From positions 62,001-126,000 of the forward strand of contig JBCCAY010000009.1 of NCBI GenBank assembly GCA_039814575.1: a DNA stretch of 64,000 nucleotides. The letters are read 5' to 3'. Source of the stretch: MED-G105 sp039814575. Lineage in GTDB: Bacteria > Pseudomonadota > Alphaproteobacteria > Caulobacterales > Parvularculaceae. The notes under the pieces are model-generated. The model saw nothing but the letters and a program-made list of their open reading frames with translations. It made no database searches and was not told the origin of the DNA. The position numbers and the translations under genes are program-made. Shown piece by piece: positions 1 to 7,330 of the stretch (the stretch's first letter is position 1; each line of letters begins with the position of its first letter).

Positions 1-1
1 T

Positions 2-166
2 TACGACCTCACCCGCGGCGGCGACGCCTTGAGCCTGACGATCGAAGGCAATGAGATCATCAATCATTACAATGGCGGCCAGCTTCTGCGGAACGACACC
101 AAGCTTGATCCCGTTATTCGGGACAACAAAATCACCAACACGGCCCGCAAACCGCTGAAGATGTAG
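2..166 (+). CDS. 3' end of an unrecognised gene (partial)
   Basis: An open frame enters the window from the left and ends at a TAG at 164-166, giving the last 54 residues of a protein that ends in ARKPLKM. The tail has spaced Asn-x-Ile motifs (EGNEII, RDNKIT) like the turns of a right-handed parallel beta-helix, but 54 residues are too few to assign a family. It converges on the minus-strand TonB receptor, and the two share a 61-bp intergenic gap that holds a terminator for the receptor. Reading frame is supported by the absence of stops and GC-rich third positions. Function unknown. Confidence 0.55.
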   Translation, partial: YDLTRGGDALSLTIEGNEIINHYNGGQLLRNDTKLDPVIRDNKITNTARKPLKM

Positions 167-168
167 TC

Positions 169-203
169 AAAAAAATGGGGCGCGCCGATACCAGCGCGCC
201 CCA
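169..203 (-). terminator. Rho-independent terminator of the TonB receptor gene
   Basis: A perfect 10-bp GC-rich stem (176-185 pairing with 194-203, 8-nt loop) is followed, reading on the minus strand, by seven U residues (A169-A175 on the plus strand). It lies 24 bp past the stop codon of the minus-strand TonB receptor. The plus-strand side has no U-run, so it should act mainly on minus-strand transcripts. Confidence 0.85.
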
Positions 204-227
204 CTCGAGCTCGTCTTTCCTGGCGAC

Positions 228-2351
228 TTAGAAGTTCGCCGAAACCGAGAACGTGATGTTCCGGCCGAGAAGCGGCGCTAAGTCCTTAACGAACGAAGCG
301 TGCTGGCGGGCTTCTTCGTCGAACAAGTTCGTCGCAGCGACATTCAACGAAATGATGCTGTCGGTGCCCGTCGGGCGGTAGGACGCATAGAGATTGAAGA
401 GCGTGAACCCTTCGGTCGGCAACTCGAACGCCGCCACGTCATTTTGTTCATCGACAAGTTCGACTTCACCGCGGACATCCAAGAACTCGGAATTGGCTTC
501 AATCCCGATCAAACCACGAAGCGGCGGAATACGCGGCAGGTCTTCATCCGCAGCGTCGACCGTTGCGCGCACATAAGACGCCGAAGCATCAGCGCTGAAA
601 TCAAGGCCGGCCCAGTTGAAGAGCTCAGCGCCAGTCTCAACTTCGAAGCCGATGAATTCGGCGTCGTTTGCGAAGAACTGGAAGACCGGCAGGCCGTCTT
701 CTTCCTCACCCGTCGCGGTTTCATAGATGAAGTCTTTATAAGACGTGTAGAAACCATTGACGCCAATCGCGAAGCCGCCGCTTGTATAACGCGCCGTCGC
801 TTCAACGCCGCGCGCGACTTCTTCGTCGAGCGTGATGTCGCCAATTTCAAAGGCGTTCGTGGCCAAGTGCGGACCGTTTGAGAAAAGCTCTTCAATCGAC
901 GGCGCACGCTCGGTGCGAGAGCCCGTCACGCCAAGAAAGATCTCTTCGGTCGGCGTGTAAGCAACGCCGCCCGAGACGGAGAAAGAATTGAACGTGCGAT
1001 CAACATCGATGTCCAAGATCTCTCCCGTCGCTTGGCCGTCATGGGACGTATGCTCATAGCGCCCGCCAATCTCCAAACGCCAATTGCCTTTGGTGGCTTC
1101 TTTGACGCCGAAAACGCCGAACTGCGAGGAGTCCGTCAGCGGAACAAAGGCTTCCTCACCGATCGCGGAAAACTCACGTTGACGGAATTGCAAGCCCACA
1201 GCGCCGTTCGCTTCCCAGCCCGCATAGTCTTTCGGACGGGTAAGAAGCTCCAAACGGCCTTCCAAACCTTCATTAGAGAAGACCGTGCCGGCCTCGCCGT
1301 TCGGTTCGAACTCAATGTGCTCATAGTCAGCGAAGCCAATGCGCAGCGACGCTTTGTTGAACGGCCCGAAATCGCGATTGATTTCGCCGGCGAGGTCGAT
1401 GCGACGTTGACGGACGTCAAGCGTGACGCCGCCTTCCTCTTCGCCTTCTTCTTCTTCTTCCTCTTCTTCTTCGCCCTCTTCATGCTCATGGGCGCCGGGA
1501 ACACCGTAAAGGCTGTCGATCGCGGTGCCGGAAATGCCGATGAACCCGTCTTCGAACACCCAGGAAAGGCCGCCCGTGGCGCCGCGGGTTTCGTAGAAGG
1601 TGTTCTCGACTTCGCCGAACACTTCTTCTTCCTCGTCCTCTTCTGGGCCTTCGGCTTCTTCAGCGGCGCGCAGCGCAGCGGACTCCGCAAAACCCGGGAT
1701 CAAATAGTCGTCACCGTCGCGGTAAAAACCGTCGCCGTGTAAAACGATCGTGCCGTTTCCGACTTCACCAAGCGCCGCGTCAACGGACCCGCCGAAACGG
1801 AAGCCGTCGTCATTGGTGGAGTTGCCGACGTTCGCGAAGACATCAATGTCGCCTTCTGGAACGCGCGTCGGAATTTTGTTGCTGATGACGTTGACAACGC
1901 CGCCAGCGGCCGATGAGCCGTAGCGCAGCATCGCGGTGCCGCGGACAATATCGACTTGTTCGGCAGCAGCCGGATCAATCGTGACGGCATGGTCCTGGCT
2001 CGTGACGGAAGCGTCGATCGAGCCGATGCCGTTATCAAGAACACGGACGCGGTCGCCGCTGAGGCCCCGAATGATCGGGCGGCTGGCGCTAGGGCCAAAG
2101 AAGGTCGACGAAACGCCCGGCTCGCGGCGAATGGTTTCGGCGATCGAGTTTTCGAGACGACGACGCAATTCATCGGACGAGACGACGGACGCACCGCCGA
2201 TGGTTTGGTCCACCGGGCGAGCGATCGGCGATGCGGAGACAATGATCTCGTCACCGATGTTCGCAGCGCCGCTGCCGGCCTGCGCAGCAGCTGAATAAAG
2301 GGCGATAGAAAGGATCGAGGCAGAGGCATAAAGCTTACGCGAAACACGCAT
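228..2351 (-). CDS. TonB-dependent outer-membrane receptor, ZnuD-like
   Basis: Outer-membrane beta-barrel with a plug domain, importing a metal or metal complex with TonB energy. The ATG at 2351 is chosen over an upstream start because AAGGAA lies 7 bases before it and it opens directly into a signal peptide ending near SAAAQA. The plug (IIVSASPIARPVDQ, then RPIIRGLSGDRVRVLDNGIG and VRGTAMLRYGSSAAGGVVNV) precedes a C-terminal barrel ending in F as expected. Length is 707 residues. Two predicted surface loops are very acidic; the second begins HEHEEGEEEE and is encoded by a GAA/GAG tract. His/acid-rich loops are known in ZnuD zinc receptors, and the upstream gene encodes a His-rich DUF2946-like protein, so zinc (or copper) uptake is the best guess. 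Substrate is inference; the receptor family is not in doubt. Confidence 0.9.
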   Translation of the reverse strand: MRVSRKLYASASILSIALYSAAAQAGSGAANIGDEIIVSASPIARPVDQTIGGASVVSSDELRRRLENSIAETIRREPGVSSTFFGPSASRPIIRGLSGDRVRVLDNGIGSIDASVTSQDHAVTIDPAAAEQVDIVRGTAMLRYGSSAAGGVVNVISNKIPTRVPEGDIDVFANVGNSTNDDGFRFGGSVDAALGEVGNGTIVLHGDGFYRDGDDYLIPGFAESAALRAAEEAEGPEEDEEEEVFGEVENTFYETRGATGGLSWVFEDGFIGISGTAIDSLYGVPGAHEHEEGEEEEEEEEEGEEEGGVTLDVRQRRIDLAGEINRDFGPFNKASLRIGFADYEHIEFEPNGEAGTVFSNEGLEGRLELLTRPKDYAGWEANGAVGLQFRQREFSAIGEEAFVPLTDSSQFGVFGVKEATKGNWRLEIGGRYEHTSHDGQATGEILDIDVDRTFNSFSVSGGVAYTPTEEIFLGVTGSRTERAPSIEELFSNGPHLATNAFEIGDITLDEEVARGVEATARYTSGGFAIGVNGFYTSYKDFIYETATGEEEDGLPVFQFFANDAEFIGFEVETGAELFNWAGLDFSADASASYVRATVDAADEDLPRIPPLRGLIGIEANSEFLDVRGEVELVDEQNDVAAFELPTEGFTLFNLYASYRPTGTDSIISLNVAATNLFDEEARQHASFVKDLAPLLGRNITFSVSANF
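1434..1490 (-). repeat. Trinucleotide Glu-coding tract in the TonB receptor
   Basis: An imperfect CTT/CTC run on the plus strand encodes a stretch of mostly glutamates (with a few Gly and two His) in a predicted extracellular loop. A second, shorter acidic tract lies at about 1620-1662. Both are multiples of three, so slippage would change loop length without breaking the frame. Confidence 0.7.
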
Positions 2352-2441
2352 GGAAAAGTTCCTTTTGGGGAATGACACAGGATGACGCGCCACTCGTTGA
2401 AAGACGGCGCAATATTGAATTCGTTGGGCTCGGGATTGCTC

Positions 2442-3011
2442 TTAAGAGAGAGGCGGTCCGCGCGATCGAACGGCGTCCCAGGTCTCAGCATCGAGCGAGA
2501 AAGACAGGATCGCTAAGCGGTTAGCGGTTTTGCGAACGCTCGGAGCCGCGAAAGCCGGCTCCATGTCCCCCGGATCGGACGCCATCGGCGCAGCGAGACA
2601 GACAACGCATTCCGAACGTTCATGATCGTGCGGACGTTTCTCTTCGTCTTGGCCATGCTCAGAGGCGTGATCGTGTCCGAATTCATGGGTGTGGGCGAAC
2701 GCAAGATGCGGCGCAAATTCGAATTCACTGACAAGGTCGAGATGGCGCCGAGGTCCGCCGTCGTCGCACACTTCCGCATGAACGGCCGCGCCCAAGACTT
2801 GGGATACGATCATCAAGATCGCCGCTAATGCGCAAACAGAGATGTTTCTCGCCGCCGCCAACGCGCCAACCGCCCCGCTCGGAAAGTATGGATAACGGGC
2901 GGACCTTATAGGGTTAAGCGGCGGCGGCGCAACAAGAAGCGCGAAAGGCCCCGAACACAGTCTAAAAACGTGGCATTCGCGCACTATCGACCAATGGTCA
3001 ATCCGGCGCAA
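2442..3011 (-). CDS. His-rich DUF2946-like small exported protein
   Basis: A small protein with one hydrophobic N-terminal segment (ISVCALAAILMIVSQVLGAA) that could be a signal peptide or anchor, then a His/Asp/Glu-rich region (HTHEFGHDHASEHGQ, HDHE) and a Cys pair in ECVVCLAAP. This layout matches DUF2946-type proteins, which commonly sit beside TonB receptors for metals. The stop is 90 bp upstream of the receptor start on the same strand, so the two are probably cotranscribed. The start is uncertain: the first 40 residues before the hydrophobic segment look non-native, and a TTG near 2868, just before the hydrophobic segment, is a plausible alternative. Metal binding is inferred from composition. 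Confidence 0.6.
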   Translation of the reverse strand: MRRIDHWSIVRECHVFRLCSGPFALLVAPPPLNPIRSARYPYFPSGAVGALAAARNISVCALAAILMIVSQVLGAAVHAEVCDDGGPRRHLDLVSEFEFAPHLAFAHTHEFGHDHASEHGQDEEKRPHDHERSECVVCLAAPMASDPGDMEPAFAAPSVRKTANRLAILSFSLDAETWDAVRSRGPPLS

Positions 3012-3173
3012 AGCCTACCCGCAGAGGAACAACCGACTGAAACCGTTAGAATAATTGGCTAGCGAACGAGCGATTTAAATCTCTGGCCTTACCGCTAAAA
3101 CGGCGGTGACGCGACCAGCTTCAATGACGCTTGGACCCAACGCAAACTGCGCGTTCTGATACCCAAACCGTTT

Positions 3174-3557
3174 CTACTGAGCGGGGTAATAGAATTCTTC
3201 CCGCACAATTTTGCCGTTTTGGACATGATAAACGGCTAGCTCACGCATCTGAAAACGTTCACCCGTCTCACGGGTCGTTGCGTCGAGCTCAAAAATCACG
3301 CCGATTCTGTCATCGCCATGGAAGAACGGCCCCTCCGCCTTCGAACTGTGCACATCATGGGCGCTGTCCCACCAGTCATGCTTGCCGTGGATGTTCGCGA
3401 GACCTTTGACTTCGCGGCCCGGCGTGTCGGGCGCTGCGGCGGCTTCTACTGAGACGGCGTTTTCATCATAGAGTTCGTCAAGCGCTTTTCGCGATTGGTC
3501 TGCGTTGTTGTAGGCGACAAGATCATTACCGATCTGAATTAGTTTTTCGTCGAACAT
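3174..3557 (-). CDS. SnoaL/NTF2-like protein
   Basis: 127-residue single-domain protein with the usual features of the SnoaL/NTF2-like fold: an N-terminal helix (LIQIGNDLVAYNN), the LYDENAVSVE strand, a central GLANIHGKHDWW stretch, and C-terminal strands ending in GKIVREEFYYP. Such domains are small-molecule pockets used by isomerases and hydrolases or as accessory domains; no catalytic role can be assigned from sequence alone. The ATG is preceded by a GAGG-containing Shine-Dalgarno region (13-16 bases upstream). It follows the PAS-domain gene on the same strand, and the frame-shifted continuation of that gene runs into this one. Confidence 0.8.
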   Translation of the reverse strand: MFDEKLIQIGNDLVAYNNADQSRKALDELYDENAVSVEAAAAPDTPGREVKGLANIHGKHDWWDSAHDVHSSKAEGPFFHGDDRIGVIFELDATTRETGERFQMRELAVYHVQNGKIVREEFYYPAQ

Positions 3558-3644
3558 TGGAGGTTTTCCTCTTTGATCCTGAACTGTGAGGGCCCAAACC
3601 CATAACGCGCCCGTCCGTTGACGAGACGCTTGATGGAGACGGTC

Positions 3645-4730
3645 TCAACCGACGCGTTCGCGCGGCGCATGGCGGACTTCCTCTTGATAACGTCCACCAT
3701 TGAAAACAAAACCCTCAACGCCGGGGACATAGAGCATGTTTGTCAGCCGCCCCGCAAAATCTCGATAGGCGCCGTCAGCGCCGATCAAACAAACATGCGG
3801 CAAGGGCAGCACCTCGCCTATTTTACTCAGTGAACGCCCGCCGGCGTCGCGGAACGGCCCGACATCTTTTGGATGCACAATCTCGCGCATCGTCTTGCCG
3901 ACGATCATTTGCGCCGGCGCGCCAAGCGCTGTTTCAACAGACGGACTAGCGTAAACAATCTCCCCTTCCGGGGAGAAAATAAGCGTCACGTCCGTTGAGG
4001 ATTCTACAAGCGCGCGGAACCGCTTTTCAGAATCGCGCGCATCATCCAAGCGCCGGGCCAATGACGACAACGCATTATCGTTCCGTGAGCGCAACTTTAT
4101 CGACCGAGTCACCATCGACTGAACGCCGCGCGCCAAGAACGCCGTCGCAACGGCGTAAATGACGACGACGGCCGCCACGCCGAGCCCCTGCCCGTCCAGC
4201 AAAATCCCGTAAGCGACCGCGAGCGAGGTCAGCACCGGCACGTTGAACGCCATCACCGCTTTCCAGGACGCGCCCGCAGAAGCGATCGCCGCCGCTGTCA
4301 TGCCGGCGCACATGAAAGGAAGAAATGCGTGGTTTAATAGTCCGCTCACCGCGAACATCGGCGCTAACGCGCCCCATAAGGCGCCGTTGATCGCCATGGC
4401 GGCGATATGGAAGCGCGTAAATCCGATAAGCGTTTTGGCGCTTTTAAGGCGCTTCGCCGCGTGCGCCCAAGACGCCAGCCGGACAAGCGCCAGCAAAAAT
4501 ACCGAGCCCGCCCAGGCGGATATGACCAGCGGATCAATCTTCCCCCAGACAACCGCGAGCGTGATCAATGCATTGACGCCGCTCACGCAAATTGCGACGG
4601 GCGCACCCCGCAACAGCAATGTGTGACGTTCAATCTTGATTTTGACCCGTTCCGCCGCGAGCGCATCATGCTCCAAATGCGACGGCTGAGGCTTATTATT
4701 GTTGATAGCGGTCTTGAGTTCCGCGACCAT
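3645..4730 (-). CDS. Six-TM membrane protein with a C-terminal PAS domain, no output domain
   Basis: Starts at the ATG at 4730, preceded by GGGAGAGG; the longer upstream frame adds 39 unlikely residues. About six hydrophobic segments occupy roughly residues 40-215 and a short coiled region (SSLARRLDDARDSEKRFRAL) leads into a PAS domain (VESSTDVTLIFSPEGEIVYASPSV ... GKTMREIVHPKD). The layout is typical of membrane sensors that carry GGDEF/EAL or kinase domains behind the PAS, but here the frame ends just after the PAS fold. Where homologues usually read NGRDVTERK, this frame reads NGGRYQEEV, while the next frame reads VDVIKRKSAMRRAN, suggesting a one-base frameshift near 3712. Even with the shift restored, only about 50 further residues appear and no GGDEF. 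It may be a decayed or genuinely short sensor. Confidence 0.65.
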   Translation of the reverse strand: MVAELKTAINNNKPQPSHLEHDALAAERVKIKIERHTLLLRGAPVAICVSGVNALITLAVVWGKIDPLVISAWAGSVFLLALVRLASWAHAAKRLKSAKTLIGFTRFHIAAMAINGALWGALAPMFAVSGLLNHAFLPFMCAGMTAAAIASAGASWKAVMAFNVPVLTSLAVAYGILLDGQGLGVAAVVVIYAVATAFLARGVQSMVTRSIKLRSRNDNALSSLARRLDDARDSEKRFRALVESSTDVTLIFSPEGEIVYASPSVETALGAPAQMIVGKTMREIVHPKDVGPFRDAGGRSLSKIGEVLPLPHVCLIGADGAYRDFAGRLTNMLYVPGVEGFVFNGGRYQEEVRHAPRERVG

Positions 4731-5080
4731 GCCCTCTCCCAAGGCTGCTTCCACCGAAGCGGGTATCAAACCACACCTTAAGAGCTCAAGGAATAGCGAA
4801 GGGCGCCCCAATAAAGAGCGCCTCGCCGGCCGGCACCACACCGGCACGGTTTAATTTTTCTAACATTATAAGATAATTATACTTATCTTCGCGTTCTTCG
4901 CCAAAACCCTGTGAGAACGCGCACGGCATTATGAAAGATGGCGATCGCGCGCTCAGCAAGAGAACGATTAAGCCTTTGACGCGGTCCGATGCACCGTAGA
5001 AAAGATAATTTTAGACAACATTGCGCCGGTCAAATGCGCCGCAAACCCGCCTTCGGGCGACATTTTATGGAGAAAATTTC
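4731..5080. other. Divergent intergenic region between the PAS gene and the aminotransferase gene
   Basis: 350 bases with no supported gene. An AT-rich block (about 4853-4885) suits a promoter region. A TTGACG hexamer, the alphaproteobacterial -35 type, lies at about 4976 but has no convincing -10 partner at the right distance. A small C(UUCG)G-capped hairpin (5048-5059) sits about 10 bases before the Shine-Dalgarno sequence of the aminotransferase gene. Confidence 0.4.
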
Positions 5081-6313
5081 ATGGCCGATATCAGGGCCGA
5101 CATCAGGGCCGACATCCGGTTATCGCAAGCGCTTTTGCGCGTGGTGCCGTCGCCGACAGTCGCCGTAACGCAAAAGGCGCGCGACCTAAAAGCACGCGGA
5201 CAGGACATCATTTCTTTGAGCGCCGGCGAACCTGACGTGGATACGCCCGACGCAGTGAAAGCCGCCGCCATCGACGCCATCCAACGCGGGGAAACGAAAT
5301 ATACGCCCGTCGACGGCATACCGGAGTTAAAAACAGCGATCGCCCGGAAGTTTGAACGCGATAACGGCCTCACCTATGCGCCGGCCCAAATCTCTGTCGC
5401 GCCCGGCGGAAAAGCCGTCATCTTTACTGCACTTTTAGCAACCCTGAACGCCGGCGACGAAGTGATTATCCCCGCGCCCTATTGGGTGTCGTATCCAGAC
5501 ATTGTGCGCCTCGCCGGGGCGACACCGGTGATTGTTCCGACCAAAGAAGAAGATAACTTTCTTTTGTCGCCAACGGACCTCGCGGCCGCGCTCACCGAAA
5601 AAACGCGTTGGGTGATTTTGAACAGCCCAAGCAACCCCACGGGGGCGGTCTATTCAAAAGACGCGTTAAAAGCGCTTGCCGCGGTAATGCTCGAGCATCC
5701 GCACGTTATGGCGATGACGGATGATATCTATGAGAAAATTATCTATGAACCGGCCGCCTTCTCGACGATCGCCGCCGCAGAGCCGCGTCTTTATGATCGC
5801 ACACTAACGGTGAACGGCGCCTCGAAAGTGTTCGCCATGACAGGATGGCGGATCGGGTATGGCGCCGGTCCAGAACCTTTGATCCGTGCGATGGCGAAAT
5901 TCATGTCTCAGTCGACGACGAATTCGTGCTCAATTAGTCAGCATGCTGTGCGCGCCGCCCTCGATGGCGATCAATCATATCTTGTGGATTGGGTCGCCAT
6001 GTATCGGCGGCGGCGCGATTTTGTCGTGTCTATGCTGAACGATGCGCCAGGCCTGCGGTGCGCGGCGCCAAGCGGCGCGTTTTACGTCTATCCTAATTGC
6101 GGCGGCGTTCTCGGCAAAAAAACGAGCTCGGGGCGCATCCTGAAAACGGATGAAGATTTTGTCGACGCATTGCTCGAGGAAACAGGGGTCGCCGTCGTCT
6201 CCGGCGCCGCCTTCGGCCTATCGCCCTATTTCCGGGTCTCTTATGCGGCGTCGGACGAGACCCTCAAAGACGCCTGCCAACGCATTCAAAGGTTTTGCGC
6301 TGATCTGCGTTGA
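5081..6313 (+). CDS. Class I PLP-dependent aminotransferase (aspartate aminotransferase type)
   Basis: 410 residues from the ATG at 5081, which has GGAG at a good distance; the longer frame adds 20 residues. It transfers the amino group of aspartate or a related amino acid to 2-oxoglutarate, or acts on prephenate as some subgroup 1-beta enzymes do. Visible fold-type I landmarks are LSAGEPDVDTPD near the N-terminus, NSPSNPTGAVY (substrate Asn), DDIYEKIIY, the Schiff-base lysine in NGASKVFAMTGWRIGYG, and the C-terminal Arg in SPYFRVSYA. The N-terminus carries a threefold Asp-Ile-Arg-Ala repeat from a 12-bp tandem duplication, which is not a family feature. It is monocistronic, with Dps starting 180 bp later under its own promoter. 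Confidence 0.9.
   Translation: MADIRADIRADIRLSQALLRVVPSPTVAVTQKARDLKARGQDIISLSAGEPDVDTPDAVKAAAIDAIQRGETKYTPVDGIPELKTAIARKFERDNGLTYAPAQISVAPGGKAVIFTALLATLNAGDEVIIPAPYWVSYPDIVRLAGATPVIVPTKEEDNFLLSPTDLAAALTEKTRWVILNSPSNPTGAVYSKDALKALAAVMLEHPHVMAMTDDIYEKIIYEPAAFSTIAAAEPRLYDRTLTVNGASKVFAMTGWRIGYGAGPEPLIRAMAKFMSQSTTNSCSISQHAVRAALDGDQSYLVDWVAMYRRRRDFVVSMLNDAPGLRCAAPSGAFYVYPNCGGVLGKKTSSGRILKTDEDFVDALLEETGVAVVSGAAFGLSPYFRVSYAASDETLKDACQRIQRFCADLR
5087..5119 (+). repeat. 12-bp tandem repeat at the N-terminus of the aminotransferase
   Basis: Two and three-quarter copies of a 12-bp unit (GAYATCAGGGCC) encode repeated Asp-Ile-Arg-Ala immediately after Met-Ala. The repeat precedes the conserved fold and looks like a recent in-frame duplication. 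Confidence 0.75.
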
Positions 6314-6381
6314 TCTGCACTGACCTAGTAGTGGCGTCGCCGCCATCGATTTCAACGATGACGCTTAGACTTATTATCGAT

Positions 6382-6410
6382 TTGATCGATCGCCCAAGCC
6401 CGCCTATATC
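6382..6410 (+). promoter_or_regulatory. Putative sigma-70 promoter of dps
   Basis: TTGATC (6382-6387), a 17-bp spacer and TATATC (6405-6410) match the -35/-10 consensus well, placing the start of transcription near 6417 and leaving a leader of about 79 nt. Two ATCGAT hexamers separated by TTG (6377-6391) overlap the -35. An activator such as OxyR often binds there at dps genes, but no full OxyR consensus is visible. Confidence 0.5.
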
Positions 6411-6495
6411 AGAACTGCGCCGATCAACGGCGTATCCATCATCTGGTCGGGCTCGATCGAGGCCCGGCTCATAGCAAATTTAAGGAGAGACGATC

Positions 6496-6981
6496 ATGGC
6501 TCAAGATCCGCGTCCCGTGAACACCGGCCTTGCCGACAACGCCCGCACCGCCGTCGCCGAATCGCTAATCGACGTCCTCGCCGACACCTACGCCGTTTAC
6601 GCCAAAACCCATGGCTTCCACTGGAACGTCACCGGCCCGCAATTCCAAACGCTGCACACGCTGTTTGAAACCCAGTACAATGAATTGTGGGTTGTTTTAG
6701 ACGAGATCGCCGAACGCATTCGTGCGCTTGGCGTCTTCGCCCCCGGCGACTTTTCCAGTCTTGCCGCCAGGACGGCGATTGAGCCGGCGCCGGCGGAGCC
6801 GCCAAGCGGGGACGACATGGTGCGCCACTTGCTCGCCGATCACGAAACGCTGGTGCGTCGATTGCGCGCCGCCGTGGAAGTCGCCGGCGAGGCGAACGAC
6901 GATGTCAGTGAAGACTTTCTGATCGGACGTCTACAGATCCATGAGAAAACGGCGTGGATGCTCCGTGCCATGACGGCCTAA
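6496..6981 (+). CDS. dps: Dps family ferritin-like DNA-protecting protein
   Basis: 161-residue miniferritin that forms dodecamers, oxidises Fe(II) with hydrogen peroxide and stores the iron, protecting DNA in stress or stationary phase. The inter-subunit ferroxidase residues are visible in KTHGFHWNVTGPQF (His) and in ELWVVLDEIAERIRALG (Asp/Glu). The N-terminal tail has no Lys/Arg cluster, so strong DNA binding of the E. coli type is not assured. TTAAGGAGAG gives a strong ribosome-binding site. It stands alone behind its own predicted promoter. Confidence 0.93.
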   Translation: MAQDPRPVNTGLADNARTAVAESLIDVLADTYAVYAKTHGFHWNVTGPQFQTLHTLFETQYNELWVVLDEIAERIRALGVFAPGDFSSLAARTAIEPAPAEPPSGDDMVRHLLADHETLVRRLRAAVEVAGEANDDVSEDFLIGRLQIHEKTAWMLRAMTA

Positions 6982-7032
6982 AGCGCGTAAGTGAAATGCG
7001 AAGGTGATCTATTTCACGCACTTCTAGGAAAT

Positions 7033-7066
7033 AAAAAAGGCCGGACCGCTAATGAGAGGTCCGGCC
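7033..7066 (-). terminator. Intrinsic terminator pointing leftward
   Basis: A perfect 9-bp stem (7039-7047 with 7058-7066) is followed on the minus strand by six U residues (A7033-A7038 on the plus strand). It lies just after dps but is oriented for minus-strand transcription. The nearest minus-strand gene upstream of it ends 265 bp away at 7331, so the transcript reaching it has either a long 3' UTR or a separate small RNA. Confidence 0.7.
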
Positions 7067-7330
7067 AGTCAATCGAGCAACTCAGAGGGCTTTCAGATTG
7101 CTCGAAACTTGTTGGTTTACCGCCAGGGTTTACCGCCATTGTCGGCGCGGTCGCGCGCCCATGACAAACCCGCTTCAGCTTGCATTTAACCGCAACTGCG
7201 CGCCGAAAGCACAAGAAAAAAATCAAAAAATTTGCCGGAAGTGTAATCGGCTTTTCTTGGTGGACCTAGGCGGTCCATCGCGATTTCAAAACCGTTCGCC
7301 GCATGAGCGCGCTTTGCGATAAAAATCGCG

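Noticed and set aside
1032..1742. 236-codon plus-strand frame antisense to the TonB receptor
   Set aside because: It mirrors the receptor's Glu tracts as Phe runs, has no Shine-Dalgarno sequence or domain, and the receptor frame is certain.
6314..6495. Riboswitch or leader RNA before dps
   Set aside because: Only a short leader and no conserved aptamer-like structure are visible; a simple promoter explains the region.
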